This document shows positions 11,101 through 26,068 of a DNA stretch of 64,000 nt, in pieces. Location: assembly GCF_963576545.1 (NCBI RefSeq), contig NC_083655.1:22428204-22492203 (forward strand), given 5' to 3'. The stretch is from Limanda limanda. Its lineage: Eukaryota; Chordata; Actinopteri; Pleuronectiformes; Pleuronectidae. Numbering within the stretch: position 1 is the first letter of the stretch; the number at the start of each line of letters is the position of its first letter. The position numbers and the translations under genes are program-made. The notes below the pieces were generated by a model. The model saw only the letters and a program-made list of their open reading frames with translations. It made no database searches and had not been told where the DNA came from.

Positions 11101-13430
11101 TATTCTTGAATTTTTCATCACACATCATCCCAAATGTCACTAAACAGCTGGAAACGGGGAGATAAGCCTTTTTTGGAAGCAATGGTTAACATTTTGACTT
11201 TTTCATCACATATCAGCTCCAGTGTCAGAAAAGCGCTGGAAATAGGTAGATCTGCCTTTTTTTGGAAGAAAAGGTTAAATTCTTGAATTTTTTATCACAC
11301 ATCATCCCAAATGTCACTAAACAGCGGGAAACGGGGAGATAAGCCTTTTTTGGAAGCATTGATTAAGATTTCTGACTTTTTCATCACATGTCAGCCCAAG
11401 AGTCAGAAAAGCGCTGGAAACAGGGAGATAAGCCTTTTTTGGAAGAAATGGTTAAATTCTTGAATTTTTCATCACACATCATCCCAAATGTCACTAAACA
11501 GCTGGAAACGGGGAGATAAGCCTTTTTTGGAAGCATTGATTAAGATTTCTGACTTTTTCATCACATGTCAGCCCAAGTGTCAGAAAAGCGCTGGAAATAG
11601 GGAGATAAGCCTTTTTTGGAAGAAATGGTTAAATTCTTGAATTTTTCATCACACATCATCCCAAATGTCACTAAACAGCTGGAAACGGGGAGATAAGCCT
11701 TTTTTGGAAGCAATGGTTAACATTTTGACTTTTTCATCACATATCAGCTCCAGTGTCAGAAAAGCGCTGGAAACAGGGAGATCTGCCATTTTTTGGAAGA
11801 AATGGTTAAAATCTTGAATTTTTTATCACACATCATCCCAAATGTCACTAAACAGCTGGAAACGGGGAGATAAGCCTTTTTTGGAAGCATTGATTAAGAT
11901 TTCTGACTTTTTCATCACATGTCAGCCCAAGTGTCAGAAAAGCGCTGGAAACAGGGAGATAAGCCTTTTTTGGAAGAAATGGTTAAATTCTTGAATTTTT
12001 CATCACACATCATCCCAAATGTCACTAAACAGCTGGAAACGGGGAGATAAGCCTTTTTTGGAAGCATTGATTAAGATTTCTGACTTTTTCATCACATGTC
12101 AGCCCAAGTGTCAGAAAAGCGCTGGAAACAGGGAGATAAGCCTTTTTTGGAAGAAAAGGTTAAATTCTTGAATTTTTCATCACACATCATCCCAAATGTC
12201 ACTAAACAGCTGGAAACGGGGAGATAAGCCTTTTTTGGAAGCAATGGTTAACATTTTGACTTTTTCATCACATATCAGCTCCAGTGTCAGAAAAGCGCTG
12301 GAAATAGGTAGATCTGCCTTTTTTTGGAAGAAAAGGTTAAATTCTTGAATTTTTCATCACACATCATCCCAAATGTCACTAAACAGCGGGAAACGGGGAG
12401 ATAAGCCTTTTTTGGAAGCATTGATTAAGATTTCTGACTTTTTCATCACATGTCAGCCCAAGAGTCAGAAAAGCGCTGGAAACAGGGAGATAAGCCTTTT
12501 TTGGAAGAAATGGTTAAATTCTTGAATTTTTCATCACACATCATCCCAAATGTCACTAAACAGCTGGAAACGGGGAGATAAGCCTTTTTTGGAAGCATTG
12601 ATTAAGATTTCTGACTTTTTCATCACATGTCAGCCCAAGTGTCAGAAAAGCGCTGGAAACAGGGAGATAAGCCTTTTTTGGAAGAAATGGTTAAATTCTT
12701 GAATTTTTCATCACACATCATCCCAAATGTCACTAAACAGCTGGAAACGGGGAGATAAGCCTTTTTTGGAAGCATTGATTAAGATTTCTGACTTTTTCAG
12801 CACATGTCAGCCCAAGTGTCAGAAAAGCGCTGGAAACAGGGAGATCTGCCTTTTTTTTGGAAGAAAAGGTTATATTCTTGAATTTTTCATCACACATCAT
12901 CCCAAATGTCACTAAACAGCTGGAAACGGGGAGATAAGACTTTTTTGGAAGCAATGGTTAACATTTTGACTTTTTCATCACATATCAGCTCCAGTGTCAG
13001 AAAAGCGCTGGAAACGGGGAGATCTGCCTTTTTTTGGAAGAAAAGGTTAAATTCTTGAATTTTTCATTACACATCATCCCAAATGTCACTAAACAGCTGG
13101 AAACGGGGAGATAAGCCTTTTTTGGAAGCATTGATTCAGATTTCTGACTTTTTCATCACATGTCAGCCCAAGTGTCAGAAAAGCGCTGGAAACAGGGAGA
13201 TAAGCCTTTTTTGGAAGAAATGGTTAAATTCTTGAATTTTTCATCACACATCATCCCAAATGTCACTAAACAGCTGGAAACGGGGAGATAAGCCTTTTTT
13301 GGAAGCATTGATTAAGATTTCTGACTTTTTCATCACATGTCAGCCCAAGTGTCAGAAAAGCGCTGGAAACAGGGAGATAAGCCTTTTTTGGAAGAAATGG
13401 TTAAATTCTTGAATTTTTCATCACACATCA
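8160..13430 (+). repeat. Higher-order region 2: marker series shared with 50.7-55 kb
   Basis: An ordered run of rare variants is read here: GATATGCC (9,571), AAAGTGCTGG (about 9,817), GCACAAGTG (9,978), AGAAGAGCG (about 10,165), CATCTCACATC (about 10,229), TTGAGTTTTTC (about 10,577), AAACTGGGAG (10,622), ATAGGTAG (about 11,241), AGCGGGAAAC (about 11,325), CAAGAGTCAG (about 11,400), ATAAGACTT (12,938) and GATTCAGATT (13,135). The ATAGGTAG to CAAGAGTCAG stretch occurs twice (again at 12,303-12,462), an internal duplication of about 1,062 bp or 6 dimers. CTGCCATTTTTTGG occurs at 8,421 and 11,786 (3,365 bp, 19 dimers). Confidence 0.8.
9357..9373 (-). other. Degenerate minus-strand CENP-B-box-like site, best copy
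   Basis: Read on the minus strand, the B-half segment CCCAAATGTCACTAAA meets seven of nine essential CENP-B positions in most dimers. At this copy an A-to-G change (TCCCGAATG) raises it to eight of nine; the only failure is the C of TTCG. A seven-of-nine match is expected about every other unit by chance, so this is a weak call, recorded because of its position beside the plus-strand partial box. Confidence 0.2.
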
Positions 13431-16400
13431 TCCCAAATGTCACTAAACAGCTGGAAACGGGGAGATAAGCCTTTTTTGGAAGCATTGATTAAGATTTCTG
13501 ACTTTTTCATCACATGTCAGCCCAAGTGTCAGAAAAGCGCTGGAAACAGGGAGATCTGCCTTTTTTTGGAAGAAAAGGTTGTATTCTTGAATTTTTCATC
13601 ACACATCATCCCAAATGTCACTAAACAGCTGGAAACGGGGAGATAAGCCTTTTTTGGAAGCATTGATTAAGATTTCTGACTTTTTCATCACATGTCAGCC
13701 CAAGTGTCAGAAAAGCGCTGGAAACAGGGAGATAAGCCTTTTTTGGAAGAAATGGTTAAATTCTTGAATTTTTCATCACACATCATCCCAAATGTCACTA
13801 AACAGCTGGAAACGGGGAGATAAGCCTTTTTTGGAAGCATTGATTAAGATTTCTGACTTTTTCATCACATGTCAGCCCAAGTGTCAGAAAAGCGCTGGAA
13901 ACAGGGAGATAAGCCTTTTTTGGAAGAAATGGTTAAATTCTTGAATTTTTCATCACACATCATCCCAAATGTCACTAAACAGCTGGAAACGGGGAGATAC
14001 GCCTTTTTTGGAAGCATTGATTAAGATTTCTGACTTTTTCATCTCATGTCAGCCCAAGTGTCAGAAAAGCGATGGAAACAGGGAGATAAGCCTTTTTTGG
14101 AAGAAATGGTTAAATTCTTGAATTTTTCATCACACATCATCCCAAATGTCACTAAACAGCTGGAAACGGGGAGATAAGCCTTTTTTGGAAGCATTGATTA
14201 AGATTTCTGACTTTTTCATCACATGTCAGCCCAAGTGTCAGAAAAGCGCTGGAAACAGGGAGATCTGCCTTTTTTTGGAAGAAAGGGTTGTATTCTTGAA
14301 TTTTTCATCACACATCATCCCAAATGTCACTAAACAGCTGGAAACGGGGAGATAAGCCTTTTTTGGAAGCATTGATTAAGATTTCTGACTTTTTCATCAC
14401 ATGTCAGCCCAAGTGTCAGAAAAGCGCTGGAAACAGGGACATAAGCCTTTTTTGGAAGAAATGGTTAAATTCTTGAATTTTTCATCACACATCATCCCAA
14501 ATGTCACTAAACAGCTGGAAACGGGGAGATAAGCCTTTTTTGGAAGCAATGGTTAACATTTTGACTTTTTCATCACATATCAGCTCCAGTGTCAGAAAAG
14601 CGCTGGAAACAGGGAGATCTGCCTTTTTTTGGAAGAAAAGGTTAAATTCTTGAATTTTTCATTACACATCATCCCAAATGTCACTAAACAGCTGGAAACG
14701 GGGAGATAAGCCTTTTTTGGAAGCATTGATTAAGATTTCTGACTTTTTCATCACATGTCAGCCCAAGTGTCAGAAAAGCGCTGGAAACAGGGAGATAAGC
14801 CTTTTTTGGAAGAAATGGTTAAATTCTTGAATTTTTCATCACACATCATCCCAAATGTCACTAAACAGCTGGAAACGGGGAGATAAGCCTTTTTTGGAAG
14901 CATTGATTAAGATTTCTGACTTTTTCATCTCATGTCAGCCCAAGTGTCAGAAAAGCGCTGGAAACAGGGAGATAAGCCTTTTTTGGAAGAAATGGTTAAA
15001 TTCTTGAATTTTTCATCACACATCATCCCAAATGTCACTAAACAGCTGGAAACGGGGAGATAAGCCTTTTTTGGAAGCATTGATTAAGATTTCTGACTTT
15101 TTCATCACATGTCAGCCCAAGTGTCAGAAAAGCGCTGGAAACAGGGAGATCTGCCTTTTTTTGGAAGAAAAGGTTGTATTCTTGAATTTTTCATCACACA
15201 TCATCCCAAATGTCACTAAACAGCTGGAAACGGGGAGATAAGCCTTTTTTGGAAGCATTGATTAAGATTTCTGACTTTTTCATCACATGTCAGCCCAAGT
15301 GTCAGAAAAGCGCTGGAAACAGGGAGATAAGCCTTTTTTGGAAGAAATGGTTAAATTCTTGAATTTTTCATCACACATCATCCCAAATGTCACTAAACAG
15401 CTGGAAACGGGGAGATAAGCCTTTTTTGGAAGCATTGATTAAGATTTCTGACTTTTTCATCACATGTCAGCCCAAGTGTCAGAAAAGCGCTGGAAACAGG
15501 GAGATAAGCCTTTTTTGGAAGAAATGGTTAAATTATTGAATTTTTCATCACACATCATCCCAAATGTCACTAAACAGCTGGAAACGGGGAGATAAGCCTT
15601 TTTTGGAAGCATTGATTAAGATTTCTGACTTTTTCATCTCATGTCAGCCCAAGTGTCAGAAAAGCGATGGAAACAGGGAGATAAGCCTTTTTTGGAAGAA
15701 ATGGTTAAATTCTTGAATTTTTCATCACACATCATCCCAAATGTCACTAAACAGCTGGAAACGGGGAGATAAGCCTTTTTTGGAAGCATTGATTAAGATT
15801 TCTGACTTTTTCATCACATGTCAGCCCAAGTGTCAGAAAAGCGCTGGAAACAGGGAGATCTGCCTTTTTTGGAAGAAAAGGTTGTATTCTTGAATTTTTC
15901 ATCACACATCATCCCAAATGTCACTAAACAGCTGGAAACGGGGAGATAAGCCTTTTTTGGAAGCATTGATTAAGATTTCTGACTTTTTCATCACATGTCA
16001 GCCCAAGTGTCAGAAAAGCGCTGGAAACAGGGAGATAAGCCTTTTTTGGAAGAAATGGTTAAATTCTTGAATTTTTCATCACACATCATCCCAAATGTCA
16101 CTAAACAGCTGGAAACGGGGAGATAAGCCTTTTTTGGAAGCATTGATTAAGATTTCTGACTTTTTCATCACATGTCAGCCCAAGTGTCAGAAAAGCGCTG
16201 GAAACAGGGAGATCTGCCTTTTTTTGGAAGAAAAGGTTATATTCTTGAATTTTTCATCACACATCATCCCAAATGTCACTAAACAGCTGGAAACGGGGAG
16301 ATAAGCCTTTTTTAGAAGCATTGATTAAGATTTCTGACTTTTTCATCACATGTCAGCCCAAGTGTCAGAAAAGCGCTGGAAACAGGGAGATAAGCCTTTT

Positions 16401-19400
16401 TTGGAAGAAATGGTTAAATTCTTGAATTTTTCATCACACATCATCCCAAACGTGACTAAACAGCTGGAGACGGGGAGATAAGCCTTTTTTGGAAGCAATG
16501 GTTAACATTTTGACTTTTTCATCACATATCAGCTCCAGTGTCAGAAAAGCGCTGGAAACAGGGAGATCTGCCTTTTTTTGGAAGAAAAGGTTAAATTCTT
16601 GAATTTTTCATCTCACATCATCCCAAATGTCACTAAACAGCTGGAAACGGGGAGATAAGCCTTTTTTGGAAGCATTGATTAAGATTTCTGACTTTTTCAT
16701 CACATGTCAGCCCAAGTGTCAGAAAAGCGCTGGAAACAGGGAGATAAGCCTTTTTTGGAAGAAATGGTTAAATTCTTGAATTTTTCATCACACATCATCC
16801 CAAATGTCACTAAACAGCTGGAAACGGGGAGATAAGCCTTTTTTGGAAGCATTGATTAAGATTTCTGACTTTTTCATCACATGTCAGCCCAAGTGTCAGA
16901 AAAGCGCTGGAAACAGGGAGATCTGCCTTTTTTTGGAAGAAAAGGTTATATTCTTGAATTTTTCATCACACATCATCCCAAATGTCACTAAACAGCTGGA
17001 AACGGGGAGATAAGCCTTTTTTGGAAGCAATGGTTAACATTTTGACTTTTTCATCACATATCAGCTCCAGAGTCAGAAAAGCGCTGGAAACAGGTAGATC
17101 TGCCTTTTTTTGGAAGAAAAGGTTAAATTCTTGAATTTTTCATCACACATCATCCCAAATGTCACTAAACAGCTGGAAACGGGGAGATAAGCCTTTTTTG
17201 GAAGCATTGATTAAGATTTCTGACTTTTTCATCACATGTCAGCCCAAGTGTCAGAAAAGAGCTGGAAACAGGGAGATAAGCCTTTTTTGGAAGAAATGGT
17301 TAAATTCTTGAATTTTTCATCACACATCATCCCAAATGTCACTAAACAGCTGGAAACGGGGAGAAAAGCCTTTTTTGGAAGCATTGATTAAGATTTCTGA
17401 CTTTTTCATCACATGTCAGCCCAAGTGTCAGAAAAGCGCTGGAAACAGGGAGATAAGCCTTTTTTGGAAGAAATGGTTAAATTCTTGAATTTTTCATCAC
17501 ACATCATCCCAAATGTCACTAAACAGCTGGAAACGGGGAGATAAGCCTTTTTTGGAAGCATTGATTAAGATTTCTGACTTTTTCATCACATGTCAGCCCA
17601 AGTGTCAGAAAAGCGCTGGAAACAGGGAGATCTGCCTTTTTTTGGAAGAAAAGGTTATATTCTTGAATTTTTCATCACACATCATCCCAAATGTCACTAA
17701 ACAGCTGGAAACGGGGAGATAAGCCTTTTTTGGAAGCATTGATTAAGATTTCTGACTTTTTCATCACATGTCAGCCAAAGTGTCAGAAAAGCGCTGGAAA
17801 CAGGGAGATCTGCCTTTTTTTGGAAGAAAAGGTTGTATTCTTGAATTTTTCATCACACATCATCCCAAATGTCACTAAACAGCTGGAAACGGGGAGATAA
17901 GCCTTTTTTGGAAGCATTGATTAAGATTTCTGACTTTTTCATCACATGTCAGCCCAAGTGTCAGAAAAGCGCTGGAAACAGGGAGATAAGCCTTTTTTGG
18001 AAGAAATGGTTAAATTCTTGAATTTTTCATCACACATCATCCCAAATGTCACTAAACAGCTGGAAACGGGGAGATAAGCCTTTTTTGGAAGCATTAATTA
18101 AGATTTCTGACTTTTTCATCACATGTCAGCCCAAGTGTCAGAAAAGCGCTGGAAACAGGGAGATAAGCCTTTTTTGGAAGAAATGGTTAAATTCTTGAAT
18201 TTTTCATCACACATCATCCCAAACGTGACTAAACAGCTGGAGACGGGGAGATAAGCCTTTTTTGGAAGCAATGGTTAACATTTTGACTTTTTCATCACAT
18301 ATCAGCTCCAGTGTCAGAAAAGCGCTGGAAACAGGGAGATCTGCCTTTTTTTGGAAGAAAAGGTTAAATTCTTGAATTTTTCATCACACATCATCCCAAA
18401 TGTCACTAAACAGCTGGAAACGGGGAGATAAGCCTTTTTTGGAAGCATTGATTAAGATTTCTGACTTTTTCATCACATGTCAGCCCAAGTGTCAGAAAAG
18501 CGCTGGAAACAGGGAGATAAGCCTTTTTTGGAAGAAATGGTTAAATTCTTGAATTTTTCATCACACATCATCCCAAATGTCACTAAACAGCTGGAAACGG
18601 GGAGATAAGCCTTTTTTGGAAGCATTGATTAAGATTTCTGACTTTTTCATCACATGTCAGCCCAAGTGTCAGAAAAGCGCTGGAAACAGGGAGATCTGCC
18701 TTTTTTTGGAAGAAAAGGTTATATTCTTGAATTTTTCATCACACATCATCCCAAATGTCACTAAACAGCTGGAAACGGGGAGATAAGCCTTTTTTGGAAG
18801 CAATGGTTAACATTTTGACTTTTTCATCACATATCAGCTCCAGAGTCAGAAAAGCGCTGGAAACAGGTAGATCTGCCTTTTTTTGGAAGAAAAGGTTAAA
18901 TTCTTGAATTTTTCATCACACATCATCCCAAATGTCACTAAACAGCTGGAAACGGGGAGATAAGCCTTTTTTGGAAGCATTGATTAAGATTTCTGACTTT
19001 TTCATCACATGTCAGCCCAAGTGTCAGAAAAGAGCTGGAAACAGGGAGATAAGCCTTTTTTGGAAGAAATGGTTAAATTCTTGAATTTTTCATCACACAT
19101 CATCCCAAATGTCACTAAACAGCTGGAAACGGGGAGATAAGCCTTTTTTGGAAGCATTGATTAAGATTTCTGACTTTTTCATCACATGTCAGCCCAAGTG
19201 TCAGAAAAGCGCTGGAAACAGGGAGATAAGCCTTTTTTGGAAGAAATGGTTAAATTCTTGAATTTTTCATCACACATCATCCCAAATGTCACTAAACAGC
19301 TGGAAACGGGGAGATAAGCCTTTTTTGGAAGCATTGATTAAGATTTCTGACTTTTTCATCACATGTCAGCCCAAGTGTCAGAAAAGCGCTGGAAACAGGG

Positions 19401-22400
19401 AGATCTGCCTTTTTTTGGAAGAAAAGGTTATATTCTTGAATTTTTCATCACACATCATCCCAAATGTCACTAAACAGCTGGAAACGGGGAGATCAGCCTT
19501 TTTTGGAAGCATTGATTAAGATTTCTGACTTTTTCATCACATGTCAGCCCAAGTGTCAGAAAAGCGCTGGAAACAGGGAGATAAGCCTTTTTTGGAAGAA
19601 ATGGTTAAGTTCTTGAATTTTTCATCACACATCATCCCAAATGTCACTAAACAGCTGGAAACGGGGAGATAAGCCTTTTTTGGAAGCATTGATTAAGATT
19701 TCTGACTTTTTCATCTCATGTCAGCCCAAGTGTCAGAAAAGCGCTGGAAACAGGGAGATAAGCCTTTTTTGGAAGAAATGGTTAAATTCTTGAATTTTTC
19801 ATCACACATCATCCCAAATGTCACTAAACAGCTGGAAACGGGGAGATAAGCCTTTTTTGGAAGCATTGATTAAGATTTCTGACTTTTTCATCACATGTCA
19901 GCCCAAGTGTCAGAAAAGCGCTGGAAACAGGGAGATCTGCCTTTTTTTGGAAGAAAAGGTTGTATTCTTGAATTTTTCATCACACATCATCCCAAATGTC
20001 ACTAAACAGCTGGAAACGGGGAGATAAGCCTTTTTTGGAAGCATTGATTAAGATTTCTGACTTTTTCATCACATGTCAGCCCAAGTGTCAGAAAAGCGCT
20101 GGAAACAGGGAGATAAGCCTTTTTTGGAAGAAATGGTTAAATTCTTGAATTTTTCATCACACATCATCCCAAATGTCACTAAACAGCTGGAAACGGGGAG
20201 ATAAGCCTTTTTTGGAAGCATTGATTAAGATTTCTGACTTTTTCATCACATGTCAGCCCAAGTGTCAGAAAAGCGCTGGAAACAGGGAGATCTGCCTTTT
20301 TTTGGAAGAAAAGGTTGTATTCTTGAATTTTTCATCACACATCATCCCAAATGTCACTAAACAGCTGGAAACGGGGAGATAAGCCTTTTTTGGAAGCATT
20401 GATTAAGATTTCTGACTTTTTCATCACATGTCAGCCCAAGTGTCAGAAAAGCGCTGGAAACAGGGAGATAAGCCTTTTTTGGAAGAAATGGTTAAATTCT
20501 TGAATTTTTCATCACACATCATCCCAAATGTCACTAAACAGCTGGAAACGGGGAGATAAGCCTTTTTTGGAAGCATTAATTAAGATTTCTGACTTTTTCA
20601 TCACATGTCAGCCCAAGTGTCAGAAAAGCGCTGGAAACAGGGAGATAAGCCTTTTTTGGAAGAAATGGTTAAATTCTTGAATTTTTCATCACACATCATC
20701 CCAAACGTGACTAAACAGCTGGAGACGGGGAGATAAGCCTTTTTTGGAAGCAATGGTTAACATTTTGACTTTTTCATCACATATCAGCTCCAGTGTCAGA
20801 AAAGCGCTGGAAACAGGGAGATCTGCCTTTTTTTGGAAGAAAAGGTTAAATTCTTGAATTTTTCATCTCACATCATCCCAAATGTCACTAAACAGCTGGA
20901 AACGGGGAGATAAGCCTTTTTTGGAAGCATTGATTAAGATTTCTGACTTTTTCATCACATGTCAGCCCAAGTGTCAGAAAAGCGCTGGAAACAGGGAGAT
21001 AAGCCTTTTTTGGAAGAAATGGTTAAATTCTTGAATTTTTCATCACACATCATCCCAAATGTCACTAAACAGCTGGAAACGGGGAGATAAGCCTTTTTTG
21101 GAAGCATTGATTAAGATTTCTGACTTTTTCATCACATGTCAGCCCAAGTGTCAGAAAAGCGCTGGAAACAGGGAGATAAGCCTTTTTTGGAAAAAATGGT
21201 TAAATTCTTGAATTTTTCATCACACATCATCCCAAATGTCACTAAACAGCTGGAAACGGGGAGATAAGCCTTTTTTGGAAGCATTGATTAAGATTTCTGA
21301 CTTTTTCATCTCATGTCAGCCCAAGTGTCAGAAAAGCGATGGAAACAGGGAGATAAGCCTTTTTTGGAAGAAATGGTTAAATTCTTGAATTTTTCATCAC
21401 ACATCATCCCAAATGTCACTAAACAGCTGGAAACGGGGAGATAAGCCTTTTTTGGAAGCATTGATTAAGATTTCTGACTTTTTCATCACATGTCAGCCCA
21501 AGTGTCAGAAAAGCGCTGGAAACAGGGAGATCTGCCTTTTTTTGGAAGAAAAGGTTGTATTCTTGAATTTTTCATCACACATCATCCCAAATGTCACTAA
21601 ACAGCTGGAAACGGGGAGATAAGCCTTTTTTGGAAGCATTGATTAAGATTTCTGACTTTTTCATCACATGTCAGCCCAAGTGTCAGAAAAGCGCTGGAAA
21701 CAGGGAGATAAGCCTTTTTTGGAAGAAATGGTTAAATTCTTGAATTTTTCATCACACATCATCCCAAATGTCACTAAACAGCTGGAAACGGGGAGATAAG
21801 CCTTTTTTGGAAGCATTGATTAAGATTTCTGACTTTTTCATCACATGTCAGCCCAAGTGTCAGAAAAGCGCTGGAAACAGGGAGATCTGCCTTTTTTTGG
21901 AAGAAAAGGTTATATTCTTGAATTTTTCATCACACATCATCCCAAATGTCACTAAACAGCTGGAAACGGGGAGATAAGCCTTTTTTAGAAGCATTGATTA
22001 AGATTTCTGACTTTTTCATCACATGTCAGCCCAAGTGTCAGAAAAGCGCTGGAAACAGGGAGATAAGCCTTTTTTGGAAGAAATGGTTAAATTCTTGAAT
22101 TTTTCATCACACATCATCCCAAATGTCACTAAACAGCTGGAAACGGGGAGATAAGCCTTTTTTGGAAGCATTGATTAAGATTTCTGACTTTTTCATCACA
22201 TGTCAGCCCAAGTGTCAGAAAAGCGCTGGAAACAGGGAGATCTGCCTTTTTTTGGAAGAAAAGGTTATATTCTTGAATTTTTCATCACACATCATCCCAA
22301 ATGTCACTAAACAGCTGGAAACGGGGAGATAAGCCTTTTTTGGAAGCATTGATTAAGATTTCTGACTTTTTCATCACATGTCAGCCCAAGTGTCAGAAAA

Positions 22401-22523
22401 GCGCTGGAAACAGGGAGATAAGCCTTTTTTGGAAGAAATGGTTAAATTCTTGAATTTTTCATCACACATCATCCCAAATGTCACTAAACAGCTGGAAACG
22501 GGGAGATAAGCCTTTTTTGGAAG

Positions 22524-25500
22524 CATTAATTAAGATTTCTGACTTTTTCATCACATGTCAGCCCAAGTGTCAGAAAAGCGCTGGAAACAGGGAGATAAGC
22601 CTTTTTTGGAAGAAATGGTTAAATTCTTGAATTTTTCATCACACATCATCCCAAACGTGACTAAACAGCTGGAGACGGGGAGATAAGCCTTTTTTGGAAG
22701 CAATGGTTAACATTTTGACTTTTTCATCACATATCAGCTCCAGTGTCAGAAAAGCGCTGGAAACAGGGAGATCTGCCTTTTTTTGGAAGAAAAGGTTAAA
22801 TTCTTGAATTTTTCATCTCACATCATCCCAAATGTCACTAAACAGCTGGAAACGGGGAGATAAGCCTTTTTTGGAAGCATTGATTAAGATTTCTGACTTT
22901 TTCATCACATGTCAGCCCAAGTGTCAGAAAAGCGCTGGAAACAGGGAGATAAGCCTTTTTTGGAAGAAATGGTTAAATTCTTGAATTTTTCATCACACAT
23001 CATCCCAAATGTCACTAAACAGCTGGAAACGGGGAGATAAGCCTTTTTTGGAAGCATTGATTAAGATTTCTGACTTTTTCATCACATGTCAGCCCAAGTG
23101 TCAGAAAAGCGCTGGAAACAGGGAGATCTGCCTTTTTTTGGAAGAAAAGGTTATATTCTTGAATTTTTCATCACACATCATCCCAAATGTCACTAAACAG
23201 CTGGAAACGGGGAGATAAGCCTTTTTTGGAAGCAATGGTTAACATTTTGACTTTTTCATCACATATCAGCTCCAGAGTCAGAAAAGCGCTGGAAACAGGT
23301 AGATCTGCCTTTTTTTGGAAGAAAAGGTTAAATTCTTGAATTTTTCATCACACATCATCCCAAATGTCACTAAACAGCTGGAAACGGGGAGATAAGCCTT
23401 TTTTGGAAGCATTGATTAAGATTTCTGACTTTTTCATCACATGTCAGCCCAAGTGTCAGAAAAGAGCTGGAAACAGGGAGATAAGCCTTTTTTGGAAGAA
23501 ATGGTTAAATTCTTGAATTTTTCATCACACATCATCCCAAATGTCACTAAACAGCTGGAAACGGGGAGAAAAGCCTTTTTTGGAAGCATTGATTAAGATT
23601 TCTGACTTTTTCATCACATGTCAGCCCAAGTGTCAGAAAAGCGCTGGAAACAGGGAGATAAGCCTTTTTTGGAAGAAATGGTTAAATTCTTGAATTTTTC
23701 ATCACACATCATCCCAAATGTCACTAAACAGCTGGAAACGGGGAGATAAGCCTTTTTTGGAAGCATTGATTAAGATTTCTGACTTTTTCATCACATGTCA
23801 GCCCAAGTGTCAGAAAAGCGCTGGAAACAGGGAGATCTGCCTTTTTTTGGAAGAAAAGGTTATATTCTTGAATTTTTCATCACACATCATCCCAAATGTC
23901 ACTAAACAGCTGGAAACGGGGAGATAAGCCTTTTTTGGAAGCATTGATTAAGATTTCTGACTTTTTCATCACATGTCAGCCCAAGTGTCAGAAAAGCGCT
24001 GGAAACAGGGAGATAAGCCTTTTTTGGAAGAAATGGTTAAATTCTTGAATTTTTCATCACACATCATCCCAAATGTCACTAAACAGCTGGAAACGGGGAG
24101 ATAAGCCTTTTTTGGAAGCATTGATTAAGATTTCTGACTTTTTCATCACATGTCAGCCCAAGTGTCAGAAAAGCGCTGGAAACAGGGAGATCTGCCTTTT
24201 TTTGGAAGAAAAGGTTATATTCTTGAATTTTTCATCACACATCATCCCAAATGTCACTAAACAGCTGGAAACGGGGAGATCAGCCTTTTTTGGAAGCAAT
24301 GGTTAACATTTTGACTTTTTCATCACATATCAGCTCCAGTGTCAGAAAAGCGCTGGAAACAGGGAGATCTGCCTTTTTTTGGAAGAAAAGGTTAAATTCT
24401 TGAATTTTTCATCACACATCATCCCAAACGTCACTAAACAGCTGGAAACGGGGAGATAAGCCTTTTTTGGAAGCATTGATTAAGATTTCTGACTTTTTCA
24501 TCACATGTCAGCCCAAGTGTCAGAAAAGCGCTGGAAACAGGGAGATAAGCCTTTTTTGGAAGAAATGGTTAAATTCTTGAATTTTTCATCACACATCATC
24601 CCAAATGTCACTAAACAGCTGGAAACGGGGAGATAAGCCTTTTTTGGAAGCATTGATTAAGATTTCTGACTTTTTCATCACATGTCAGCCCAAGTGTCAG
24701 AAAAGCGCTGGAAACAGGGAGATCTGCCTTTTTTTGGAAGAAAAGGTTATATTCTTGAATTTTTCATCACACATCATCCCAAATGTCACTAAACAGCTGG
24801 AAACGGGGAGATAAGCCTTTTTTGGAAGCATTGATTAAGATTTCTGACTTTTTCATCACATGTCAGCCCAAGTGTCAGAAAAGCGCTGGAAACAGGGAGA
24901 TAAGCCTTTTTTGGAAGAAATGGTTAAATTCTTGAATTTTTCATCACACATCATCCCAAATGTCACTAAACAGCTGGAAACAGGGAGATAAGCCTTTTTT
25001 GGAAGCATTGATTAAGATTTCTGACTTTTTCATCACATGTCAGCCCAAGTGTCAGAAAAGCGCTGGAAACAGGGAGATAAGCCTTTTTTGGAAGAAATGG
25101 TTAAATTCTTGAATTTTTCATCACACATCATCCCAAATGTCACTAAACAGCTGGAAACGGGGAGATAAGCCTTTTTTGGAAGCAATGGTTAACATTTTGA
25201 CTTTTTCATCACATATCAGCTCCAGTGTCAGAAAAGCGCTGGAAACAGGGAGATCTGCCTTTTTTTGAAAGAAAAGGTTAAATTCTTGAATTTTTCATTA
25301 CACATCATCCCAAATGTCACTAAACAGCTGGAAACGGGGAGATAAGCCTTTTTTGGAAGCATTGATTAAGATTTCTGACTTTTTCATCACATGTCAGCCC
25401 AAGTGTCAGAAAAGCGCTGGAAACAGGGAGATAAGCCTTTTTTGGAAGAAATGGTTAAATTCTTGAATTTTTCATCACACATCATCCCAAATGTCACTAA

Positions 25501-26068
25501 ACAGCTGGAAACGGGGAGATAAGCCTTTTTTGGAAGCATTGATTAAGATTTCTGACTTTTTCATCTCATGTCAGCCCAAGTGTCAGAAAAGCGCTGGAAA
25601 CAGGGAGATAAGCCTTTTTTGGAAGAAATGGTTAAATTCTTGAATTTTTCATCACACATCATCCCAAATGTCACTAAACAGCTGGAAACGGGGAGATAAG
25701 CCTTTTTTGGAAGCATTGATTAAGATTTCTGACTTTTTCATCACATGTCAGCCCAAGTGTCAGAAAAGCGCTGGAAACAGGGAGATCTGCCTTTTTTTGG
25801 AAGAAAAGGTTGTATTCTTGAATTTTTCATCACACATCATCCCAAATGTCACTAAACAGCTGGAAACGGGGAGATAAGCCTTTTTTGGAAGCATTGATTA
25901 AGATTTCTGACTTTTTCATCACATGTCAGCCCAAGTGTCAGAAAAGCGCTGGAAACAGGGAGATAAGCCTTTTTTGGAAGAAATGGTTAAATTCTTGAAT
26001 TTTTCATCACACATCATCCCAAATGTCACTAAACAGCTGGAAACGGGGAGATAAGCCTTTTTTGGAAG
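22524..26068 (+). repeat. Higher-order block, 20 dimers (3,545 bp)
   Basis: The block starts at CATTAATTAAG and carries in order CGTGACTAAAC (22,656), CATCTCACATC, CAGAGTCAG with AGGTAGATC (about 23,276), AAAAGAGCTGG (about 23,463), GGAGAAAAGCC (about 23,567) and GATCAGCC (about 24,280). The same series restarts at 26,069. Earlier, partly different starts lie at 18,092 and 20,574 (2,482 and 1,950 bp apart, that is 14 and 11 dimers). The cycle length therefore varies by whole dimers. Confidence 0.8.
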
